DNA of 64,000 nt from Symsagittifera roscoffensis (lineage: Eukaryota; Xenacoelomorpha; Acoela; Convolutidae): assembly GCF_963678635.1 (NCBI RefSeq), contig NC_087064.1, positions 17,167,802 to 17,231,801 on the forward strand. The letters run 5' to 3'. Positions within the stretch are counted from its first letter, which is position 1, and the number at the start of each line of letters is the position of its first letter. Both the position numbers and the translations under genes were made by a program. Shown piece by piece: positions 1-10,681 of this stretch. The notes under the pieces are model-generated. The model was not told the origin of the DNA. It saw only the letters and a program-made list of their open reading frames with translations, and made no database searches.

Positions 1-365
1 CTTCTTCTTGTTCGACCAACTGTGATTTAGTTGTCTTTTCATTTTCAAATCAATTTGAAAATAGAATTCAGTTTGAAACCAAGATATTTCCCACTCGTGT
101 CTAACCTAGACCTGCACATTAATAATTTTGAAACATCACCCTGACAACTCCATTAAAATGATTCAATTTAGATGTTAAAAACATGCAGATTTTTTTAATG
201 TTCTAGCACCATCAATCCTTTATAAGATTCAATTGTTATGCCACTCACATTAAAACCCATTTCCCCGACTAGTGTTCCTCCTCTTACCTACCTCAAGACC
301 CTTGTTTCCCCTAACTCAAGACCCTCACGTCCATCCCAAGCACAGGCGATACTCAAGTAATACTT
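1..365. other. No recognisable gene; left flank of Gypsy-like remnant
   Basis: AT-rich sequence with no open frame that I can link to a family. Because the neighbouring Gypsy-like element runs on the minus strand, this is where its 3' UTR or 3' LTR would lie. No second copy of the sequence exists in the window, so an LTR cannot be shown. Confidence 0.4.
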
Positions 366-1390
366 CTAGTGTAGGTGTACCATTATTTCCGTTTCAGCAA
401 AGATCACGTGTAGGAAAACGTATAGTTCCCTAGGGTTCAATCTGCCTCTGTTCGGATCGTAGACCGGTAATGAAACCTCGCGTACCCCTCTTTCGACCAG
501 GAAATCTCTCAACCTTGTGAGTGCTAATACGACATTCTCGGGGTCTATCACGTTTATCTCACTGACTCTCGCTACCAAAAAACACAGGTATATACCGGGA
601 ACTTGTGAAACTGAAGGAGAAAGTGCTGCCATTCCCCCCAATCCTGGTCTCTGCCTGAATAGAAACTCCACACTCTGGTATTCTCTTTTGAAGTCAGCTT
701 CCAGTCTGGTATTGAAGCTCATGTCCGCTGTTATGCAGATCGCGCTAGTCTTGTCTGACAGGATGAAGTCACTGTATGTGATCAAGATGTTATCCGAATA
801 TTCATTCGGAATCTCGAACTTCGCCTTGAAATTTCTTCCAAAGGTAAGCTCGGTCCCCTCCTGGTCTAGCTCCAGGCCGTTGATCTCTCTCACTTCCCTG
901 AGCTTCTTCATCATTAAATTTTTGGTGTGGGGAAGTCCTAGCCCGACTCCCCGGACAAATATATTTATCGACGTTCCCGTCGATGGTACGTGGCTCGAGT
1001 TATCCGGTGGTATTTCCGGTGGCCGATCAGTGGCTGTCCAACCGAACAGCGGGTTATCTGATTTCACATGTTTCTTCGCAGATACGTTGACTTGTTGGAT
1101 ACTTTGTTCTTCCTTCTCGTTAGCTTCAAGGTTGTGCATCCACTCCAGGATCCTCAGATTTGTGTTTTCCCTTCCTTCATTTTCGCTTTGTTCCAGGTCC
1201 ATCTCTCTTTCTGGCACGGAGTGATCTTCTTGCAAGGAGTGCTGACTGTCGTTTATGATCTACCATTCCTCATTATCTACCAGCTCACCCACGTTCACCA
1301 ACTCTTCTGCTATTTCGTCAGCCTTTATCTTGTCGATCACGAAGTCATCACGATACCTGTTGTATTTCATGCCTGTTTTCTTACGACCAC
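366..1390 (-). pseudogene. Macro-domain-like segment downstream of Gypsy integrase
   Basis: The main open stretch is 289 codons (1,235 down to 366). The same frame continues upstream to about 1,390 through one in-frame TAG near 1,260, into an acidic stretch. Residues 1-70 are charged and low-complexity. From roughly residue 150 the pattern resembles the macro domain of the ALC1/TARG1 type: a strand ending ITADMSFNTRLEADFKREY, then FLFRQRPGLGGMAAL, a strand CFLVAR, a helix with LTRLRDFLVERGV, then VSLPVYDPNRGRLN and a final helix-strand ending in HLH. The GIA-type glycines of the first ligand loop and the second Gly-rich loop are not conserved, so ADP-ribose binding is doubtful. The fold assignment is inference from pattern; an unrelated Gypsy 3' ORF is the alternative. 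Confidence 0.5.
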
Positions 1391-1418
1391 CTCTTCTGGT
1401 TTCTTTTTGTAAGTCTGG

Positions 1419-1850
1419 TTACGTCCATTTTGGTTCCTCGCTTTGCTCGGGATCATTCCAATCTTCCTCGCCCAAGACGTCCGAATCTACTTCTATCTTT
1501 TCGTTGTCATCCATGCTCATGTTCTCGTTGCCATCTTTCTTCTCTCTGGTGCCTTTCTCAATTACCTCACATGCTGGCTCTACCAATAGATACTCGAGTC
1601 CTTTCATGTTTCGTTGTACGCACCAGTCTTTCGGTGATGGGACATGAGGTTTCAGATTCTCGCAGTGCGCCGCACGCCCTGTTCTGAAGCGATAGAACCA
1701 ACCCTGCTGGTGCACTTCCGTTATCATGAACAGCCCTGTCCATTTCTTCAATAGCTTCTTTGTCCCTTTAGGAGGTATGAAGTTCTGGAACACCCAGACA
1801 TATTGTCCCACAGCATACGGCTTCGCTTGAAGTTTTTTCTCATCGTATTC
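1419..1850 (-). pseudogene. Integrase C-terminal (GPY/F-like) segment of Gypsy remnant
   Basis: The frame reads AKPYAVGQYVWVFQNFIPP, then TKKLLKKWTGLFMITEVHQQGWFYRF. This is the layout of the GPY/F or chromo-like module that follows the integrase core in Ty3/Gypsy elements: a short basic strand, 'kW.G.f.i..v' and a closing aromatic strand. An acidic tail (about 60 residues rich in Glu/Asp) follows. It lies immediately after the integrase core but in another frame, so at least one indel lies near 1,840. Confidence 0.6.
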
Positions 1851-2745
1851 TTCTGCTGTCTCTTCTGCGCCTGTGCTGTGTTTCTTCTGCACAGCTCTTT
1901 CAGCTCCTGTTGTTTCCTGACTGCTTCCTTCACACATGCCTGAGGCGACGTCTTCTTTCCCTCATACTCCGGATAGAAGAAGGTCAGGGGCATCGCGCTC
2001 TCTCTACCTGTTAAGATCATGAAAGGACTGATGCCCATTGTTAAGTGTTGCGTGCTAGTATACGCCCCCGCCACCTGCGGCAGATATTTGTCCCAGTCAG
2101 TCTTTAATCTCGAGCAATACACCCGGAGCATATTCACTAGTGTTCTGTTCTGTCTCTCCACTAATCCATTCGCTTGTGGATGGTAGGTCGTTGAATGAGC
2201 CTGTGCAATGTGGGATTCTCTCATTAGTTCTTTTGTCAGGTCCCCCACGAATGTCTTCCATTTTTCCGATTGGAATGTCACCGGACAATTATATCGTGAT
2301 ATCGAGTGCGTTATCAAGTGATCACAAGTTTCAATGTTATCAAGCGATGCCGTCTGACATGGTACCACTTCTGCCAGTTTCGTGAAATGATTTATAATTA
2401 CTAGTATCTGGTTATATCCCGAAACAGTCATTCAGATCTTCTGATGGTCTATCTGCACGACCTCGTTAAACTCCGAGCTTTCCACAGACTTATGAGGGAA
2501 CTTCATTATCTAGGCATCATCACCTGCAAGCACGACAGACACGCCTTCACCCATCTTTCACAAGCCTTCCTCAGTCCTGGCCAATCAACTCTGTGTAGTA
2601 TTCTTTGTTGTACCCTGTCTATTACCTGATGTCTCATTTGGTGATGCGATCTGAACAACACTTCTGTTTGATATAGCTGAGTCAGTATGATGAGGTTATG
2701 CTTGTGTAGAATTTGTTCTTCCTCTTTTCTCCTACAGGCTACCAC
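1840..2745 (-). pseudogene. Integrase zinc-binding and catalytic core, Gypsy remnant
   Basis: The zinc-binding part (2,745-2,506) has RSHHQMRHQ followed by ACLSCLQ, an HHCC-type finger. After a frame break the core (from about 2,470) keeps an Asp in QIDHQKI, then SGYNQILVIINHFTKLAEVV, which is typical of the first catalytic strand region. The expected second Asp is replaced in FQSEKW, while the Glu is present in NGLVERQNRTL. The D,D-35-E triad is therefore incomplete and the protein would not be active. The downstream NRTL...LPQVAGAYTSTQH...GISPFMILTGR also matches Ty3/Gypsy integrases. Confidence 0.85.
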
Positions 2746-2795
2746 GCCATCAGCTGTGTGATAGAGTTATTCCTTTCTCTCCTTGTAGAACTGGC

Positions 2796-3966
2796 TCAAG
2801 ATCTTGTAACTTTCCTCTTCCAGGTCTCCCTTTTTTTCGCTCCCGTGCGAATCCAATTTGAGACGTTACTCATTATTTTTTCATTCTTCTGTGCTCGTAT
2901 CAAATCCGACAGCCTGTAACTCGCTTTGAAGTGTTCCTTCAATGCCATCATTTGACCGTTCAGCTCCCCAGGATTGTGGATGTCGTCTTTAAGCTTCACA
3001 CAAACTATATTTCTCAAGATCCCCATATCGTCCTCTGGTTCTAGATTTGTCCTGATGTTCGAATTACAAGATAGCTCCCTGAATGGTTTTCTTGACACTG
3101 CAATCTTTTCAAGCTCTTCCCCTCCATACGCGTCATGATGTTCCAGGTTGTAAGTCCCTGACGAAGGGTCTGTTTCTGTCGTGGTACCTCATTTGTTTTT
3201 CAGCTAATATTGTGCAAAGACTGTCTTGCTCATAATCAATCTCCTCCGAACCGTCGTCCCATTCTTCCCTTTCCCCGGACAAATTATCTTCCTCGCCATT
3301 TCTTCCTGGTTGCGGCCACTCTCCAGACTCTTGATCTAGTCCAAGGTGTTCAATTTCCTCCATGAACGACACTCTCTTGTTCCGTATCGTCGTCCGCCTG
3401 AGTACTTCTTCCGGGATTCTCTCGACCAGTGTCCGCACAACCTCCCTGCTCTCTGGATCCCTGCTTTTCATCAAGTCTCCGTCATGTTTCACTTCCCCTC
3501 GTTTCAATATGGTGACTTCTGGTCTGTCTTTACCACTTTCGGAGACCAGAGGTTTGTCATCTGCTAGTTTTTCGTGTAGTTTCCTTAGATCCTCTCCTAC
3601 CGTCACCTTTCCTGTTTCCACTTGTTTTAGCCTTTTGCCTTCAGCGTTTCCCTCACTATCTTGGACTTGAGCCTTATTTCCATTGGCATCCCTAAACTTC
3701 TTGAGAATTTCCTTTGATCTGTGTTCAATTGGTAATTCGGGATGGTCCTCTATAGGTTTTCCTGACTTATCTAGCCATCTTGTGAGCGGTAGTGTGTCAT
3801 ATGTTTCCTTGTCTATAAAACAAAAGCCATCTTTGATCTCCGGTCCATCAGCCTCCATCTGCTCCTGTCTCTCGTAGAATTCCGTCCTCTTGCTCAAGCT
3901 GTCAGCATTTCGGTGCTTGTCCCTCGTCTTGTGTTCAATGATCATATTGTAACCATCCAGCCGCAC
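2796..3966 (-). pseudogene. Pol linker between RNase H and integrase, Gypsy remnant
   Basis: A 277-codon stretch (3,966-3,133) begins with the end of RNase H (IIEHKTRDKHRNADSLSKR, where Gypsy elements have 'H..G..N..AD.LSR'). It continues as a hydrophilic, charged region rich in Glu, Lys, Arg and Asp. A second piece (3,098-2,796) with LSDLIRAQKNEKIMSNVSNWI leads towards the integrase zinc finger. The charged insert of about 200 residues is long for this position and has no motif I recognise. The two pieces lie in different frames. Confidence 0.6.
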
Positions 3967-4620
3967 TATTCATCTCCCGATGTAACTCTGGTCCATTGAG
4001 TACGTTTTCAACCAGCTGAGTGCTCTGTTGTCGCCCGTAGCTTGAATGGTTCGCTACCCAGGTATGTCCTATTTTTATTTTTTCCACAAAATTGACGACC
4101 GCAAACATCTCCGCCTTGGCTGCTCCGTACTTCATTTCGGTATCGCTCAAGACTTTGCTCCCGTAGGCCATCGGTCTCAACACTGTTTTTCCGTTCCACT
4201 CTTGTTCTTGATTGAGTAAGCCCAAGATCGCTACTACCGATGCATGGGTATCCAGCACGTACATCCTTTTCTCTGTCGGCATTCCTAGCACAGGTGCTTC
4301 ACACAGTTCTCTCCTGATTTTTGAAATGAATCTTCAGCCGCGTTATTCCACGCGAATTTCTTTCCCTTGTGCCTCATGAGTTGTTGAGTTAGATATAATT
4401 TGTCCGCATAGCCCTTGATGAAATCCCTGTAGTAATTTGCGAAACCCAAGAAGCTCATCAACTGGTGTTCTGTTTATGGCGATTTCCAAGTCAGCACTGC
4501 CTCTACATTGTCTGGGTCTGGTCTAATGCCAAATTTGTCCACCATTCTCCCCAGGTATTTGATCGAGTCCTTGAGAATCTCACACTTCAATGGCTTGCAT
4601 TTCAGTCCTGCTCTCTTCAT
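3935..4620 (-). pseudogene. RT thumb and RNase H segment, Gypsy remnant (RT palm deleted)
   Basis: After the protease the minus strand jumps straight to sequence of the RT thumb ('LDEVFACMKRAGLKCKPLKC', 'LGRMVDKFGI', 'FLGFANYYRDFIKGYA'). It continues into RNase H with MYVLDTHASVVAILGLLNQ, PMAYGSKVLSDTEMKYGAAKAEMFAVV. The fingers and palm, including the YXDD box, should lie between these and the protease but are absent, so an internal deletion near 4,620 is likely. The first RNase H acidic position reads DTHAS where DTDAS is usual. Several frameshifts occur (for example near 4,460 and 4,300). Confidence 0.75.
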
Positions 4621-5656
4621 GCAAGCGAACACCTCGTCCAGTCGTTCAATGTGGGGTCGCTTTTTGAATCAATCAAGTCGTCTTTGTCGAATCCGATTTT
4701 TCTGCAAGTTTTAATTGGTATTGCACTCAAGACGGCTCCCGGGTCCAACAACCCTCGCAGTTGCGTCTTCTTCCCGACTATGTCCAATACATGTGCAGAT
4801 ACGTCTGCTTTCGTTCCCAGATGCATGGCGTTCTCTTCCAGCATAGCGCAGTGCCCAATAGATCTCACTTTTAGTTCTTCTCTGCCAACATAGATTTGTC
4901 CCGCTAGATCCTCGTCACATGTTATCATCGTCTTTGTATAGATGTTTATTCCAACTATGTTCAACATGACCTCATGCGGACCATAGGCTTCTGTATATCT
5001 GTTGTCTATGCGAATTAAACTTCCACCACCTCTCGTGAGTAACGCTCTCAGTGCTCTAGAAGGGGTGTGCGGGGTTGTTGTTCTCAAGTAATCTTCATAT
5101 ACATCAATGTGCATCATTGTTTGATCACTCGGTTCACTCAGGTTCCTCGTTACAACATAACCGCCCACTGTGATTGTTGACATGATACTCGCTCCAAGCT
5201 TCGTGATGCCAAATGGTTTGCCGGTCACCATCTTCAAGGTATTGCAATTCCTCCTGTTCACTAAGTTTTCTCCGGTCTCTGGTTCTGGCCTCTTCTCATT
5301 CATCTTTTGTCTCTCTATCTCAAGTTTTAACCGTTGCTCGATCTCTTTGGTCACCAAATCTTGCTTCACTCTGTTGATATCCTCTACCGCTGCTTTCTCA
5401 TAATTTATCACTAGTGGACTTCTTGTCTCAGCCCCCACGATATTTTTGACTTGTGCTACGGCCTTTACTGTCCTCGTTGGTAACTCACCATTTGCCGCCT
5501 CTTTGCTCTGCAAGTGATTTTCAGCTTGTCGGTTCCTTGTTTTCTGCACCGCTGCCAATGCCAATTTATGTTTCGGGTGACCTTGGTTCTCTACTGCTTC
5601 CCAAAAAACAGGGGACAATCCATCCTGAAATGGCCATCATGATTGCAGAAAAAACA
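4617..5656 (-). pseudogene. Second CCHC knuckle and protease-like region, Gypsy remnant
   Basis: At 5,656-5,615 the minus strand encodes CFFCNHDGHFRMDC, a CX2CX4HX4C zinc knuckle that binds packaged RNA in nucleocapsid proteins. A frame change leads into a 333-codon stretch. Its first half is hydrophilic. Its second half resembles a retropepsin: RGLLDPGAVLSAIPIKTCRKIGF has the position of the catalytic DSGA/DTGA box but reads D-P-G-A. That substitution and the frame break argue against activity. Confidence 0.6.
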
Positions 5657-5770
5657 CCGCGCGCCTACCTTGATGATCAAGACACTGTAAAACTCGTGTT
5701 CTTCTGTTTGACTCATGTCTTCATCGTTTATTGCATATCCCAAGCTTTTCATAATTTACTTGTATGTTGT

Positions 5771-5812
5771 ACAAACCGCTACGTGATGGTCCGCTGATCC
5801 GCAGTTCGCGCA
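5771..5812 (-). other. First nucleocapsid zinc knuckle (CCHC), Gypsy remnant
   Basis: The minus strand reads CANCGSADHHVAVC, an exact CX2CX4HX4C pattern. It sits 114 bases upstream (in element direction) of the second knuckle at 5,615-5,656. Two knuckles are common in Ty3/Gypsy nucleocapsids and distinguish this element from E1/E2, which have one. Confidence 0.8.
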
Positions 5813-5845
5813 TGACCTTCGTTTGTCCATGTCGTCTCTAGAATT

Positions 5846-7480
5846 TTACCATGACGAACGTTGTTGTTGGCTACCCCCTTGCATACTTCTGTTTTCCGAG
5901 AACGAGTACTTCTTTGGTTTCATTAACATATACTCTCTTGAATTTTGCCTCATCTCTTCTGGCGTTGGTGCGTTACCCTTCAATAGCGTGTAATATAATG
6001 CCAACATAGTTCTCAAGTCTTCACTTCTCACTCCGTAGATAAACTTTGAAGCGATGCTAAAGTTTCTTCTGTTGGTCCATTCCTCTGGATCGCTTCTCCT
6101 CTTCAAGATCTCAAGATCATCAAGAAATCAATCAATCGACTCGTCATCTCATTGTCTTGTTTTTTCACACCTCATCATCGCCTGATGACCCTTCATACCC
6201 GATCCAAATCGATTCAACAGTATCTCGAAGATCTTGTCTGCAGTGTCACGCTCCTCCTCCTCCTTCTTTGCCACCACACAATTTGGTGCTGTTCCCTCTA
6301 GTTTGCTCAGTATCGCGTGCAGGCCTGCCTCTCATCGTTCAAGACCCAGGTGTAAATGCAACCGTCTGAATCGTCCTTGAATTTCTTGGGTTTTTGGAAG
6401 GTTTTCCTGGATTTGCCACTGCCTCACTGTGTTCCTTGTTGCAAATACTTCAAACCTATTTTTCATCATATACCAGATACTGGCCCACGTCATGGCATCC
6501 GGTGGTAGACCAGCATGTGTTCTTGAGTCTTCTGACGTTCTCGTTGAATTTGAGGCTCCCCCTTTCATAGCGGTCCTTGTCGCTCCTGACGCCATGGTGC
6601 TATCAATCCGGGGTAATGGTGTAGATTCCCGTTTCTTCCGTTGTGGTTCCACGAAGTCGACTCTAGTCCCAGATGGTTTTTCCGCCTCTAGCTTATCTTG
6701 GGTTATGGAATTTCTCAAGAGTACGTCCAATTTGGACTGTATGGCTCCAGAACTTTCTGCTTGTTCCTTGCTCATTTTGTCCATTCTGGTTTCTAGATTC
6801 CACAACCTTTCACTCACGGTGTCGTATCTTTTTTTCAATTCCTCCATATCTATCTTGATATGTTTCTCTCCTTGTTTGTCGATCTATCTACTTTGTCCGC
6901 CATCTGCTGCAGCTTCTCTTCTGTCGCCCTTGCAGGACATAGTAGTTGTCTAGGTTCTCATTCTTAATGAGTCGTACTTCCTTTTTCAGCTCTTGGCGGT
7001 CTTCTTCGCTGCATTTCAGCTTTTTGTCGACTTGTTCCAACTTTTCCAACAGGTCCTCCAGCTCAAGTGAAGTTGTTTTTGATTCCATGGTTCGTTTGTC
7101 TTGATTGGCCGTTGCTTCTTGTGTGAACTTCTCTTCATCTTGTTTAGCTTCTGTCGTTATTGCGGAAACTGTTCCAAATGTTTGTCATTCTCGATCGCTG
7201 GTATTCTCTTTTGGTTTCATTCCGATAATCGCTGCAATCCTCTCTGTTAACGACCTTCTTTTTGTTTGAGAATTGTCTTTTATTAATTCCGGTGTGTTGT
7301 TTGTTGTTTCGTCTACTTTGCCTATTGGTGAGAACTATTTTGTTTTCTTCTCTTGTTCTTCTACATTTGGAATTGGTGTTGATTCCGTCGTCTTTTTTTC
7401 TGCCCGTCTATACTCTGATCTGGTGTCTCAAGATCGGTTTCTCTAGTCGGTACGGTCGGTTCTTACGTTAATTTCTCTCT
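5846..7480 (-). pseudogene. gag remnant, Gypsy element
   Basis: Pieces in several frames run from about 7,480 down to 5,846. The N-terminal part (7,200-6,890) is strongly coiled-coil-like (LELEDLLEKLEQVDKKLKC and following heptads). A middle piece (6,847-6,332) contains MEELKKRYDTVSERLWNLE and then capsid-like MTWASIWYMMKNRFEVFATR and RQWQIQENLPKTQEIQGRF. The last piece (6,106-5,846) reads KFIYGVRSEDLRTMLALYYTLLKG, the C-terminal part of a capsid. Stops and frameshifts separate the parts. The role would be particle assembly; the assignment rests on position and helix patterns. Confidence 0.6.
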
Positions 7481-7644
7481 GGCCTTCTGTTCCTTAATGC
7501 TTCTTGTATTGACCATGTTCACTGAAATATTCTTTATCATTACTCTCGGATTTGTTGGTGTTAGTTACCGTTGCGACAAGGTTTGATTTTGCTTAATCAT
7601 ATCCCTTTCCTTTCTGTTAGAGAATTCTTGTTTTCTTCATTCCT

Positions 7645-8060
7645 TGTACACTTTGGTACTGTCCTGGGACCCTTCACTCAAGTTTTGCTACCTTTTAGTA
7701 GTTCCCTGGGGCCCTTCGATATTGTCCTAGTACCCTTCGATACTGACCTGGGACCCTTAGCTCAAGTGTTGCTACCTTTCGGAAGTGTTCTGGGACCCTT
7801 CGGTATTGTCCTAGTACCCTTCGGTTTCGGCCTGGGACCTTTCTTTCGAGCTCTGGTTACCTCTGGTAGGGTCTTGGGACCCTTATGTACTGTCCCAGGA
7901 TGCCTTGGTACTGTCCTGGGACCCTTCGCTCGAGTGCTGATATCCTCTGGGTTGGTGTTAGGACCCTTCTGTACTCTCCTAGGACTCTTCGTTTGAGTGC
8001 TGAAATCCTCAGGGTGGTCTTGGGCCCCTTCTGCACTGTCCTATGTCCCTTCGGTCACTA
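7645..8060. repeat. GGGACCC minisatellite, array 1
   Basis: Imperfect tandem units of roughly 30-60 bases share cores such as TGTCCTGGGACCCTTCG and TAGTACCCTTCG. Open frames across the array (about 140 codons) are a by-product of the repeat. Confidence 0.85.
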
Positions 8061-9101
8061 TCCCAGGACTGCCGACAAGACTGTTGTGCTGCTTCCACTT
8101 TTCTGGCCCAGGTATTGAAACTCTTTCCCCGACCTTCAAGTACCAATTCCTGTCCGGTCTGGTCTTTAGAATTTCCTGTAACCTGACTCGATTGTTAGGA
8201 TATCCAATCCACTATCCCAGTACCTCCTCTAGAACTTGTGTGAAAAATCCCCAAAACCCGATTCTATCAATCTAAATTTTCTTTTCTAAGCCCCTCGTAA
8301 TTTCCTTCTGTTTCTTATTTCCAATGCAAGTCGAAGTAACATTTGCTTTTAACCTTTATCAATGATCGCTGTTGCCTAAAAGTCAGAAAAAGTCAAATCC
8401 AAAAACCGTAAAGGTCAAATGACATAAATTTCAAAAACAAGAAAAACTTGTATACCTAAAATGCAATTTCGACAATGATCGGCTTTCGTAAAAAATGTCT
8501 GGTACCTGAATGTCACGCGTTCTTCCTCCCCCCTATTAGCGGTCTTATGGGGTTTACGCCTTTTGGGTTCCAAAAACTGTCTATTTCCGATCCCCCACTC
8601 AATCCGTTCAGGTTACTTACCTTAATACGAGTTCGCTTTCGAGTAACTTCGCGTGGCTAATCTTGTTGTGAGTGCTGAACTCAGTTGTTTTAATCTAACT
8701 AAATCGACGATATTGATGGTTTTGTTACTATAAGAAAGCCTACCTTTTTACAATTTTCAATCACCAACCTCTAACTTAACCAGCGCCCCTGCTAACCTCC
8801 CCCCTGTCTAGCCACCCAAATAAGCCGAAAATTACCCTAAGCGTTGGGTGCTAAGCTTCTTGAGAGAATACCATAGAACCTATTTTCAAGCTCTGCTCAA
8901 GTAAAAACGTTTCATCAAACCAACGGGTATTCGCTTATTCAATTTTACACTTTTTTCCTATAATGTAAAATGAATTTTAACGATACCAGTTTGATCAAAC
9001 AGAACACTATCCTCCGTTTGCTCTGTTCTGCTTTGATCACACTGCTGGTTGTCTCTTTCCCAGTCGAGTGTCCTCAGTTTCTGAGGCTTCTATCCCGAGT
9101 A

Positions 9102-9290
9102 CCACTTTCCCACTTGGCTGGTATCCTGATCCAACCAAGTCTCCCAGTGGTCAAGTCTCTCAGTGGTCCACTTTCCCACTTGGCTTGTCATCTGTTCCAG
9201 CCAAGTCTTCCGGTGGTCAAGTCACTCAGAGGTCCACGTTCTCACTTGGCTTGTCAACTGTCCCAGTCAAGCCTCACAGTGGTCCGCTGG
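9102..9290. repeat. 66-bp tandem repeat (three units), copy 1
   Basis: Units start at 9,102, 9,168 and 9,234, each opening with CCACTTTCCCACTTGGCT or a variant and containing CAAGTCTCCCAGTGGTCAAG. The period is exactly 66, a multiple of three, which keeps several frames open and creates spurious ORFs. Confidence 0.85.
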
Positions 9291-9649
9291 TGTCACAAGC
9301 TATCTGAAAACTCTTTCAACGCCCCTATCTCGGGCACCTGTTCAGTGTTACTGGTTTGATCGAAATGACTGTTCATATTGAAAACAGTATGCGTATACTA
9401 TTTTAAAACAAATTAAGGTTTGATCCACCTAATCTGAAAGACAAAACCACTGTTTTTTTTGTATCTTATATCTTTTTTATCCCTATTTTTCAATCTTTTA
9501 CGGTTTTTTGTTTCGTTTTTGTCTTTTACCCGTTTTTTGTCCCCCTAGTGGCCCCCATCACTCGGTTACCTAGGCCTTGTTTCGGAAAGCGCACCGGGAA
9601 TTTTTCTCGAGTTTTCTTAAAAAGCTATCTTAAGTCACATATTAAGTTA

Positions 9650-9985
9650 AAGAAAAATTAGGCCCTACAACCATTGTTTCAAGAGTCAGGGACACTATCT
9701 CTTGTGTTTTTCAACCTCAAATGGTCGGAGCCAACTCGGTACACTTGCGACATGAGACTACAAACCGCTTTACAGCTTGAAGGCTACTACCAAAATAACC
9801 CCACCCCACTCTAATTACAAGAACGCCCCCGTGCTTAGGTCTCAAAATAGCCAAAACACACGATCGGCGTTAAAAACAGGGTCGGAACCTTACGTATACC
9901 ATTACTTTTTATTAGACAGTGGACCTTTGATCCATTTCAGATGGATCAACCTAAAACTCTCCCCAGCTCAGTATAATAATGTAGA
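9650..9985 (+). repeat. 330-bp module, direct orientation (copy 1)
   Basis: Begins near AGGCCCTACAACCATTG and ends after TTTCAGATGGATCAACC. The reverse complement recurs at about 11,830-12,165 with an estimated three-quarters identity, so the two could form a long-stem foldback around a 1.85 kb spacer. A more diverged direct version lies at 12,460-12,770. Confidence 0.75.
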
Positions 9986-10681
9986 ACACACGCAAAATTT
10001 GAATTGGGTACTTACATACCGACACGACTTCTATAATCGAGTAATTAAATTAATAATCAACTCTAGAATTACTCCAGTTATCAAGTTTAACTCAAGAAGT
10101 TTGAATTGAATAAGTCTTATTTCAAGACACAAGTTTTCTGTTTTGACCATTGGGCAGCTTCAGCTGTCCATATTTCCACCGAGGGTTCACTCTGGTCCAC
10201 TCAATCTTCTTTTTCTCTTCTCGTCACGACTTGTTCTTTCTTCAGGATTGAGCCAGCTCTACGCTCGTTCGATTTATACAGCGAAATTGTGAATAGGAAT
10301 TTCACGCTCCTATTTTTGTACTACTTTCCCTCGATTGTAATTCGATTCTTCTGATCTTTTTTTCTTGTATTTTCAGTTGTCGCGCGAAACTTGAGCATGA
10401 CATGCTCAATATGAAGTTTTGAAAAAATTGCATTACACCCGAAAACCAAGACTAAATGTTGCTCAAGGTCAAACTTGACCAAATATGACCAACTGGCGCA
10501 ACTGCAGGTAGATTTTTTAGGCATTCAAAACTGAATAGCCGTATAAACCAGAAACTATTGCGTTTAAGAGTCAAGACAACTCTACAGGACCAATTAGAAG
10601 CGACCAGACATTTTGAAAAATGTTCTATCGGCTATTGCTACACACATTTTGCGGGATGTAACTGTGGTTGTAGAACAAATT

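Larger units (their letters stand above)
366..7480 (-). mobile_element. Degenerate Ty3/Gypsy LTR retroelement (gag-pol-macro-like ORF)
   Basis: On the minus strand the modules follow Ty3/Gypsy order: coiled-coil gag, two CCHC knuckles, aspartic-protease-like segment, RT thumb region, RNase H, integrase zinc-binding and core domains, GPY/F-like tail, then an extra C-terminal segment. The frame changes repeatedly, stops occur, and the RT fingers/palm with the YXDD box are missing, so the copy is dead. The product would have been a polyprotein for particle assembly, reverse transcription and integration. LTRs are not visible. Its sequence is less AT-rich than the E1/E2 elements at the other end of the window and belongs to a different lineage. 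The family call is firm; the exact ends are estimates. Confidence 0.85.

Noticed and set aside
517-1224. 235-codon plus-strand ORF opposite the macro-like segment
   Set aside because: Starts at GTG, is Ser/Leu-rich and has no motif; it is the antisense shadow of the minus-strand frame.
7571-8275. ORFs of 77-141 codons across the GGGACCC minisatellite
   Set aside because: They are periodic repeats of the minisatellite, with alternative frames equally open, and lack ATG/context support.
8970-9381. Three overlapping ORFs of 72-129 codons in the 66-bp repeat region
   Set aside because: The period of 66 keeps all three frames open; the protein sequences only mirror the repeat.
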